Assembly: GCA_015056655.1 (NCBI GenBank)
Contig: SVFV01000004.1
Coordinates: 115,788 to 179,787, forward strand
DNA: 64,000 bases
Origin: Butyrivibrio sp.
GTDB lineage: Bacteria; Bacillota; Clostridia; Lachnospirales; Lachnospiraceae
Direction of reading: 5' to 3'
The position numbers and the translations under genes are program-made. The notes beneath the pieces are model-generated. The model did no database searches, was not told where the DNA came from, and saw only the letters and a list, made by a program, of their open reading frames with translations. Below are positions 1-5,446 of the stretch, in pieces. Positions within the stretch are counted from its first letter, which is position 1; every line of letters begins with the position of its first letter.

Positions 1-1077
1 TATCTTCGTCATCTCCTTGTAAGAAAGGCTGTAAGAACAGGCGAGATTCTTATCGACATTGTCACCACAACCCAGGAGAATCATGATCTTTCTGCATATA
101 GTGACATGCTTCTGACATTGGATCTCAAGGGCAGAATTGTTGGTATCCTTCATACTATCAATGATTCAAAGGCTGATGCAGTAATTGATGAAGGTACAAG
201 CCTTCTTTACGGACAGGACTACTTCTACGAAGAGCTCTTAGGACTTCGTTTTAGAATTACACCTTTCTCATTCTTCCAGACTAACTCACTTAGTGCGGAA
301 GTCCTCTACGATACAGTACGAGAGTATATTGATGGACTTTATCACAACACTAACGAGGATCCAGGTGACAAGGTTATCTACGACCTTTATTGTGGAACTG
401 GAACAATAGCTCAGATTGTTGCACCTATAGCTAATCGTGTTATCGGTGTTGAAATAGTAGAAGAGGCAGTTCTTGCAGCAAAAGAAAACGCAGCAAGAAA
501 CAACCTTACAGACTGCGAATTCATCGCAGGTGATGTTCTCAAGGTTCTTGATGATATCGAGACAAAACCTGATCTCATCATCCTTGATCCGCCCAGAGAT
601 GGTATTAACTCCAAGGCACTTGCCAAGATCATAAACTACGGCGTAGATCACATGATCTATGTAAGCTGCAAACCCACATCTCTTGCACGTGACCTCGAGC
701 AGCTCGCCGAGGGCGGCTACTATGTACAGAGAGCTGTCGCAGTGGACCAGTTTCCTTGGACAAATCATGTGGAGACGGTTTGCCTTTTGTCCCAACGCAA
801 GCCGGACACGACAATTGAAGTGGATCTGGATATTTCAGAGCTTGAAGTATCCAGTGCGGAAACCAAGGCAACCTATGAAGAAATCAAGTCCTACGTGTTG
901 AAAAAATTCGGGCTGAAGGTATCGAACCTTTATATCGCCCAGATCAAAAGAGAATGCGGAATTGTGGAGAGGATCAATTATAATCTTCCGAAGACGGAGG
1001 GGAACAGAGTTCCTCAGTGTCCGGAGGATAAGAGAAAAGCCATCAAGGATGCGTTCATACATTTTCAGATGATTTAA
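1..1077 (+). CDS. rlmCD: 23S rRNA (uracil-5-)-methyltransferase, RlmCD/RumA family, 5' partial, with element-derived C-terminus
   Basis: The frame is open from base 1, so the N-terminus lies outside the window. The visible part carries the SAM-binding motif DLYCGTGTIAQIVA, the DPPRDG motif and the catalytic-cysteine motif YVSCKP, in the order expected for RumA/TrmA-type methyltransferases, which methylate C5 of uridine in 23S rRNA using S-adenosylmethionine. The family body ends at VETV (about base 780). The last 98 codons (781-1074) form a lysine-rich extra domain that I infer is contributed by the integrated element. The native end is probably the VLLTRVN stop that now sits at 55,659-55,682. 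The enzyme is therefore probably still active after integration, but with a foreign tail. The methyltransferase assignment is firm; the choice between RlmC, RlmD and RlmCD is not. Confidence 0.88.
   Translation, partial: YLRHLLVRKAVRTGEILIDIVTTTQENHDLSAYSDMLLTLDLKGRIVGILHTINDSKADAVIDEGTSLLYGQDYFYEELLGLRFRITPFSFFQTNSLSAEVLYDTVREYIDGLYHNTNEDPGDKVIYDLYCGTGTIAQIVAPIANRVIGVEIVEEAVLAAKENAARNNLTDCEFIAGDVLKVLDDIETKPDLIILDPPRDGINSKALAKIINYGVDHMIYVSCKPTSLARDLEQLAEGGYYVQRAVAVDQFPWTNHVETVCLLSQRKPDTTIEVDLDISELEVSSAETKATYEEIKSYVLKKFGLKVSNLYIAQIKRECGIVERINYNLPKTEGNRVPQCPEDKRKAIKDAFIHFQMI
769..780 (+). other. attL, left junction of the integrated element
   Basis: GTGGAGACGGT in the methyltransferase gene matches GTCGAGACTGT near the end of the serine recombinase gene at 55,647. 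GAGAC (772-776) is the shared uninterrupted core. The codon phase (GAG AC.) is the same in both genes. Joining the sequence left of this core to the sequence right of the 55,650 core rebuilds a normal-looking methyltransferase terminus. The exact crossover dinucleotide cannot be read from the sequence. Confidence 0.7.
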
Positions 1078-1137
1078 GAGAAAAGGCAGTCAGGAATCAG
1101 ATCCCGGCTGCCTTGTTCATTGTAGCTTCGATTGTCG

Positions 1138-1362
1138 TCATTTCTTTTTAGCTTCTTTATCGCGAGCCATTGTTTCATCAATCGCTCTGTTAATGAAGGC
1201 GGTGGTGCTTTCGTCCATGTCCTGAGCATGCTGCTGAACCTCTGTGCGGTGCTCAGGAGTCATTCTAACTTTCACCTCTACGAATTTATCAATATAGCGC
1301 TTATTAGCTGCCTTACGAGCCTCTGTGAGGGTTCTGTGGCGGCTGTCCTTTTTCTCTGCCAT
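1138..1362 (-). CDS. Small ribbon-helix-helix-like DNA-binding protein
   Basis: A 74-residue, highly charged protein. The segment KFVEVKVRMTPEHRTEVQQH followed by a helical stretch with TTAFINRAIDETM is the strand-helix-helix pattern of Arc/CopG-type repressors and antitoxins. It is the first element gene after attL and is transcribed away from the SymE-like gene at 1545, with 182 bases between the two starts. That gap holds three direct repeats of GGACATGCGAC, one lying inside the spacer of the promoter facing the SymE-like gene, so the protein is a plausible repressor of the pair. The fold call is by pattern only; an orphan regulator is the alternative. Confidence 0.65.
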   Translation of the reverse strand: MAEKKDSRHRTLTEARKAANKRYIDKFVEVKVRMTPEHRTEVQQHAQDMDESTTAFINRAIDETMARDKEAKKK

Positions 1363-1417
1363 GTTCTTATTCTCCTTGGGGATGGATTTCTACACAAAAT
1401 GAGTATAACACATTTCT

Positions 1418-1494
1418 GGACATGCGACCATACATTTTTCTTGACGGACATGCGACTATGTCCTATAATACGAATCAAGGGACATGCGACCATA
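1418..1494 (+). repeat. Three direct repeats GGACATGCGAC(C/T)AT, probable operator
   Basis: Copies start at 1418, 1446 and 1480, all in the same orientation, with 28 and 34 bases between starts. The first two letters beyond the core also agree (AT). Copy 2 fills the spacer of the promoter at 1441-1469. Copy 1 lies just upstream of a weak minus-strand -10 (TATACT on the minus strand at 1402-1407) that could serve the RHH-like gene. Confidence 0.7.
1441..1469 (+). promoter_or_regulatory. Sigma-70-type promoter for the SymE-like gene
   Basis: TTGACG at 1441-1446 and TATAAT at 1464-1469 with a 17-base spacer, close to consensus. The spacer contains the second GGACATGCGAC repeat, so a bound regulator would occlude RNA polymerase directly. 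Confidence 0.7.
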
Positions 1495-1544
1495 TCCCAA
1501 ACAGAAACTGAATACGACAATCATCGAAAAAGGAGGACCTAAGA

Positions 1545-1868
1545 ATGACAAAGAAAAAAGAATACAGATCGCTTAAAATCAGCAGCATTTGGAATTGCGG
1601 AAGTAATCCAGCTCCGCAACTCAGGCTTCAGGGACGATGGCTGGAAGAACTGGGGTTCCAGATCGGAGAGGCTGTGCTTGTAAAATGTGAGGACGGAAAG
1701 CTCATTATCACGCCGGATACTATGAGGGCTGAGACAGAGAGCAGGGAGAAGGAATTTCTTGATAAAGAGATGGCTTTGCTTCAGAAAAGGTTTGACGCTG
1801 AGAAGAAGAAAATCCGTCAGCAGATTGTGGCAGAGAGGGAGGCTATGTATGTGGCGGAAGGAAGGTGA
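1545..1868 (+). CDS. SymE-like (AbrB-superfamily swapped-hairpin) protein with C-terminal coiled coil
   Basis: A 107-residue protein. Residues about 8-50 match the SymE toxin domain pattern: RSLKISS, then PQLRLQGRWLEELGF, then VLVKCEDGKLIITP. SymE proteins have an AbrB-like fold and were described as SOS-linked, RNA-associated toxins in enterobacteria. Residues about 60-107 are Glu/Lys/Arg-rich and likely form a helix or coiled coil, which the classical SymE lacks. The ribosome site AGGAGG lies 8 bases upstream. It is followed after 6 bases by the gene at 1875. In Firmicutes elements such proteins may act as regulators rather than toxins; the sequence does not decide. Confidence 0.6.
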   Translation: MTKKKEYRSLKISSIWNCGSNPAPQLRLQGRWLEELGFQIGEAVLVKCEDGKLIITPDTMRAETESREKEFLDKEMALLQKRFDAEKKKIRQQIVAEREAMYVAEGR

Positions 1869-1874
1869 TCGCCT

Positions 1875-2156
1875 ATGTTTGACGCAAATGAACTGGCTTC
1901 TCTGGACTCAAACTATTTTACCGTCATCTATAAGGACATCTACGATGTAACCATCAAATCCAATAACACCGGTCACTACTGGAGCCTGCACAGTCCGGGC
2001 TATCCGGAGCCGGGAACAGTTATCATCTTTCATTCGCATTTTGCTTCCTGCCCTTACCACCAGCATGGAAGGGCGACCAGTCTGCGACAGGCGGTAAAAA
2101 GTATTAAGAGCCATGACCGGTTCCAGCTCAATGGACGTAAGCCGGTCAGAAGATAA
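1875..2156 (+). CDS. Conserved small hypothetical protein
   Basis: A 93-residue soluble protein with no signal peptide or membrane segment. It is rich in aromatic residues and histidines (IIFHSHF, CPYHQHGRA), which may form a metal site. I do not recognise a named family. It follows the SymE-like gene by 6 bases and is probably co-transcribed from the promoter at 1441. It ends just before a strong hairpin at 2162-2192. Confidence 0.55.
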   Translation: MFDANELASLDSNYFTVIYKDIYDVTIKSNNTGHYWSLHSPGYPEPGTVIIFHSHFASCPYHQHGRATSLRQAVKSIKSHDRFQLNGRKPVRR

Positions 2157-2161
2157 AAGAG

Positions 2162-2192
2162 TGGCGCTATCGGAATGGATCCGACAGCGCCA
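2162..2192. terminator. Hairpin between convergent genes, probably bidirectional terminator
   Basis: Stem TGGCGCT-a-TCGGA / TCCGA-c-AGCGCCA, 12 pairs with one mismatch and a 5-base loop, between the stops of the convergent genes ending at 2156 and 2203. T-rich tracts follow on both strands, weaker on the plus strand. Confidence 0.65.
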
Positions 2193-2202
2193 TTCGTGCG
2201 TT

Positions 2203-2895
2203 TTACAGTTCGAGGAACTTTTTCGTCAGTTCTTTCGCTGCGTTGATTTCCTGATAGCCACGGGACGGCTTCAGACCGAGCTCAGCAATGATCTGTTCTT
2301 TCGAGTAGTCCTGCCTGCCGAGGGTGACGATCTTCGCATAGCGAGGGCTGATTTTGCCCAGATATTCCACCAGTTCTGTGAAGAGTGTTTCGAGGATCGC
2401 TTCTTCCTCAACATTTACATTGGGATCTGCGATGTCGAGACCGACGGTGTTGCCGTCCTCATCTTCGTGGGTATCCTGGAAGGATGTGAACTGGATGAAG
2501 TCCTCACGGCTCTTGAAGCGCGGAAGGTGCTCTGCACGTCTGGGACAGCCCTTGCAGCGGTTCTCCTTGCTGCAGAGGATCGGGAAGCCTTCGTTATCCC
2601 ATCCGAGAACGCATCTGCCGGGGCGGAGCTCCGGATGCTCTTCAAAGTAGTCGTTGATGCCGGAGTAATAGAGGGAGAGCATCTTGTTGAAATCTGCTTC
2701 GTCCACCACCATGAATCCGACTCTGAACGGAACACCATAGTGCTTCCAGGTTCTCAGGTTCTCCGGAATGATTGTGTTGTTGCTCTGGAATTCTGCATCC
2801 GAGATCAGAACCGGTGCGAGAACCTTGCCTTCAGTTACGGGAGTTCCATCAAAGGAACTGTACTTGTTGCAATATTCAATTGTAATCTTAGCCAT
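2203..2895 (-). CDS. Sigma-70-region-4-like / HTH regulatory protein
   Basis: A 230-residue protein. The first half holds a cysteine cluster (CSKENRCKGCP, about residues 107-118) that may bind a metal. The C-terminal third (LFTELVEYLGKISPRYAKIV, then SKEQIIAELGLKPSRGYQEI) has the two-helix plus helix-turn-helix layout of sigma-70 region 4. It lacks region 2, so it is not a complete sigma factor. The ribosome site CGGAGG is 7 bases upstream. In phages, such proteins act as sigma-like or anti-termination regulators. That makes it one candidate partner for the bipartite motif found upstream of the replication and recombinase operons; this link is inference. Confidence 0.5.
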   Translation of the reverse strand: MAKITIEYCNKYSSFDGTPVTEGKVLAPVLISDAEFQSNNTIIPENLRTWKHYGVPFRVGFMVVDEADFNKMLSLYYSGINDYFEEHPELRPGRCVLGWDNEGFPILCSKENRCKGCPRRAEHLPRFKSREDFIQFTSFQDTHEDEDGNTVGLDIADPNVNVEEEAILETLFTELVEYLGKISPRYAKIVTLGRQDYSKEQIIAELGLKPSRGYQEINAAKELTKKFLEL

Positions 2896-2972
2896 TTTGA
2901 TTTCCTCCGTAGATTGGCTGTGGAGGAAACCAAGCGGCTGTTATTCATTTGTTCTTTCAGATGACCGTTCAT
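2835..2972 (-). CDS. Possible 45-residue leader ORF overlapping the sigma-like gene
   Basis: ATG at 2972 has an excellent ribosome site (GTAGGAGGATCCCT just upstream) on the minus strand. The frame runs through the ribosome site and start of the sigma-like gene and stops inside it. The peptide has no family resemblance. It may be a translational-coupling leader or chance. Confidence 0.25.
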   Translation of the reverse strand: MNGHLKEQMNNSRLVSSTANLRRKSKWLRLQLNIATSTVPLMELP

Positions 2973-3125
2973 AGGGATCCTCCTACAAATCGGTCAGCTG
3001 CTCTACTTGAACTGACACCTGCAAGTTGCTTCGCTTTGGGTGGCGGTAGAGCGCCTCACTTTGTGCACAAGATCGGCAACCACCCGCGGCGAAGAGCCTT
3101 TTATTGCCATGCTCAGGGCATTTGA

Positions 3126-3314
3126 TTAGTCTACTGACATCTGGTAAAGTTCCCCAAACACTTCTGAATAGTCGGAAGGATTCAGGTCTTCTGAACAAGT
3201 GGCACCATACTTTTTGAAAACAAATTCAACTGCTTCAGCACCGTATTTCTTTTCAGCTTCAGCGGCTGTGTTTTCAATATTCATGAGCCAGTCTTCTTTA
3301 CTGAGTTGACACAT
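3126..3314 (-). CDS. Conserved small hypothetical protein (mobile-element associated)
   Basis: A 62-residue acidic, helical protein with AEKKYGAEAVEFVFKKYGA and YSEVFGELYQM. I recall closely similar small proteins of unknown function from Clostridia plasmids and conjugative elements, always uncharacterised. Start at 3314 is preceded by AAAGGTAG; an internal ATG at 3284 is the alternative. It stands alone on the minus strand between the sigma-like gene and the defence island. Confidence 0.5.
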   Translation of the reverse strand: MCQLSKEDWLMNIENTAAEAEKKYGAEAVEFVFKKYGATCSEDLNPSDYSEVFGELYQMSVD

Positions 3315-3778
3315 ATTGGCTACCTTTTACCTTTCTATGCGTCAGCCGTCCTATGAGCTTCGGCATGGATTGATAAAGAAGGCTTGGCGACTTTCGGACA
3401 CAGCTTGATCGGAACTGTTCATCGCCTGGTTGCTGCCTTCACCAATAAATTACGGCATTTTCCGATGAGATCCCATGACAAGGGACTTGGCATTGACTTG
3501 GCATACTTGGCAATTTCAGGTGATGGGGATTTGGCACTCAAGACAGGCAAAAGGTGTATGAGTATCAGTTGGAACAAGCAGTTTAGAGAAAACGGAAGCA
3601 TGTACAGAGACACACTGATTTTTAAAAAATTTATTAATAGTGAATTGAAATTCTGTTTTGACAAAACGGACTTGGAGAAAAGTGATTTAAACTTGCGAAA
3701 AGTGGATTTTTATGGTATGCTACTTAAGATAGGGATAGTATACATAGATTTAAGCTCTGGATTAGCGGAGGAAACCAA
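3315..3778. other. 464-base intergenic region upstream of the defence island
   Basis: It holds the divergent start region of the minus-strand gene at 3314 and the promoter of the Xre gene. A plus-strand open frame covers 3384-3782, but it has no ribosome site and no recognisable protein character, so I treat it as non-coding. Short tandem occurrences of ACTTGGCA lie at 3487-3515. Near the promoter, GAAAAGTGATTT and GAAAAGTGGATTT recur 20 bases apart (3677 and 3697) and could be a regulator site. Confidence 0.5.
3693..3721 (+). promoter_or_regulatory. Extended -10 promoter for the Xre-Hachiman-like operon
   Basis: TTGCGA at 3693-3698, 17-base spacer, TATGCT at 3716-3721, with a TG at 3713-3714 giving an extended -10. 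It lies 57 bases upstream of the Xre gene and overlaps the second GAAAAGTGGATTT repeat, so it may be autoregulated. Confidence 0.5.
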
Positions 3779-3982
3779 ATGAAATTTAGCTATAGCAAAC
3801 TATGGAAGATACTAATCGACAAGAAAATGATGAAGAAAGATTTGATGGCGAAAGCGACCATCACATCTTCTACTATGGCTAAGATGGGGAAGGATCAGCC
3901 GGTCAGCATGGAGGTTCTTGGCAGGATATGCGAAGCTCTGGACTGTAACATCGGTGACATAGTGGACTACATCAAAGAATAA
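3779..3982 (+). CDS. Small Xre/Cro-family HTH regulator
   Basis: A 67-residue Cro/C1-type helix-turn-helix protein of the short form: LWKILIDKKMMKKDLMAKA, then ITSSTMAKMGKDQPVSMEVL, then GRICEALDCNIGDIVDY. Such stand-alone repressors commonly precede restriction or other defence operons in Firmicutes and control their expression. The ribosome site GGAGG is 5 bases upstream. The next gene begins 39 bases downstream. It probably regulates its own operon through the AAAAGTG repeats at 3677-3710; that is inference. Confidence 0.85.
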   Translation: MKFSYSKLWKILIDKKMMKKDLMAKATITSSTMAKMGKDQPVSMEVLGRICEALDCNIGDIVDYIKE

Positions 3983-4021
3983 TGTGGAGATTTGAAGTAT
4001 TCATGGGAAGGAGGAATCAGT

Positions 4022-5446
4022 GTGAAACGAATTTGCTTCGGTACATTTATTAAAGTACTGCTGTTGTGCAAAGATCCGTTGCAGGATGTAAAACAACATA
4101 AATTTGGTCAAACACTCATTTCCTCCGTTAATGAACTACACGGTCAGTATGTGGATGAAACTACAATCTCTAATTATGCAAGATGCGAAAGGTCGCTTGC
4201 CTCGGAGATAACAACAGCCACTGCATCCGCCAACAGGGACTATGTGGTGGACTATTTTGAGAAGAAAATTGTTCCTCAGCTTGACATAGAGACTCTAAAG
4301 AAGGGAATTTGTGCTTTTAAGGACATAATCCGCAATGATGATATCGAGGATCCTCTTTTTAGGGATCCGGATGTCACGAGAGAGCAGTGGCTTCGTAAGC
4401 TTGTATTTGTTCCTTCGGAAGTGCTGGCGGATCTGTTTTTGATTGCTGGTAAGGTAGAAAACCACTATGGGAAAGAATCGGTGGCATATATCGACAGAGC
4501 CTATATAGACTCTTTTGCGTCAGATGCTTCTAGTATTACCTTCAACGCCAGAGTGATTGCGCCTGATGTGATTCTGACAAAGACTCTTCAGGAGAAATAT
4601 TTCTGCAGGGCCTTTATGCCTGTGGTAGATGGAAACCTACAGATAAAAGGACATAACCATATAAAAGCCTTCAGATACCGCATAGAGTCGAATAGATTCG
4701 ACTATACGTGGTTGAGAAAGCTTTTGAATGCAAATATAGGCAGATATGTTTTTAACCGTGCTGAGATTGAGAAATATCTGAAGGATGATGTTGAGAGCCT
4801 GGGAATGGAGGCGGCTCAGTACGTAAGAGCACATGCCACAGGTAATGAACTGGGAGAGATGCTGATCTATGCCTTTCTGGAGGAAGTACTTAAAGCTCCC
4901 AAGCTTATGAGTGCTATTGAATTGAGTGCAGAACATCGTTGCTCCGGAATTCATTTTTTAACGATTCCCGGATCAAATACAACGTATGAACTGGTTTACG
5001 GAGCATCAAATCTCCAAGGTAATCTTGAGCGTGCTGTGGATCAGGCGTTTGAGGTAATTGAAAAGCTGAGATCGGATCGTTTGTCCGGCATGGAGCTAGT
5101 TAATAGCGCAGAATTTAATAAGTCAATTGATATAACAACCGCACATCTAATCAAAAAAATTGTGATACCTGAAGATGGCGGCGATTCTGGTGCCGGTACT
5201 GCTTACGGTGTTTTCCTTGGATATACACTTGATCTGAATCCGGAAGACTTCAGCCGTGATGAATATACAAATGCGGTAGTTAAGAGGATTGAGCAGGACA
5301 TTGAAAAAGCACTTGTACGAGTTCAGGAGAGAATAGCTGATCTTAAGATGGGCGCGGATTCTTTTTACATATATGTTCTTCCGTTTAATGATGCGGATAA
5401 CGACAGGAGTTCTATTATGACTGAACTTATAGGGGGTACCGCTTGA
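4022..5446 (+). CDS. HamA-like (DUF1837) Hachiman defence protein with degenerate nuclease motif
   Basis: GTG start chosen because GGAGG lies 7 bases before it; 474 residues. Residues about 175-470 resemble the DUF1837/HamA domain: LGEMLIYAFLEEVLKAPKL, IELS..HRCSGIHF, YELVYGASNL, TAYGVFLGY and SFYIYVLPF appear in the family order. Family members normally carry D in the GSDG-like motif and E and K in the FGES/AK motif, the PD-(D/E)XK catalytic residues. Here these read CSGIH (about 307-311) and YGASN (326-330), so D, E and K are all replaced. About 170 N-terminal residues precede the domain, longer than a typical HamA. It overlaps the helicase gene by one base (TGATG). Hachiman acts as a HamA nuclease held by a HamB helicase that senses DNA damage during phage infection. 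Confidence 0.65.
   Translation: MKRICFGTFIKVLLLCKDPLQDVKQHKFGQTLISSVNELHGQYVDETTISNYARCERSLASEITTATASANRDYVVDYFEKKIVPQLDIETLKKGICAFKDIIRNDDIEDPLFRDPDVTREQWLRKLVFVPSEVLADLFLIAGKVENHYGKESVAYIDRAYIDSFASDASSITFNARVIAPDVILTKTLQEKYFCRAFMPVVDGNLQIKGHNHIKAFRYRIESNRFDYTWLRKLLNANIGRYVFNRAEIEKYLKDDVESLGMEAAQYVRAHATGNELGEMLIYAFLEEVLKAPKLMSAIELSAEHRCSGIHFLTIPGSNTTYELVYGASNLQGNLERAVDQAFEVIEKLRSDRLSGMELVNSAEFNKSIDITTAHLIKKIVIPEDGGDSGAGTAYGVFLGYTLDLNPEDFSRDEYTNAVVKRIEQDIEKALVRVQERIADLKMGADSFYIYVLPFNDADNDRSSIMTELIGGTA

Noticed and set aside
2983..3198. Minus-strand frame with KCPEHGNKRLFAAGGCRSC, reminiscent of Com-like zinc-ribbon proteins
   Set aside because: The only in-frame starts lie inside the overlapping 3126-3314 gene and no ribosome site precedes the cysteine part. 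It may be a decayed remnant; not strong enough to call.
3384..3782. 132-codon plus-strand frame upstream of the Xre gene
   Set aside because: No ribosome site, low-complexity basic and hydrophobic composition, and it spans the promoter and operator-like repeats of the next gene.
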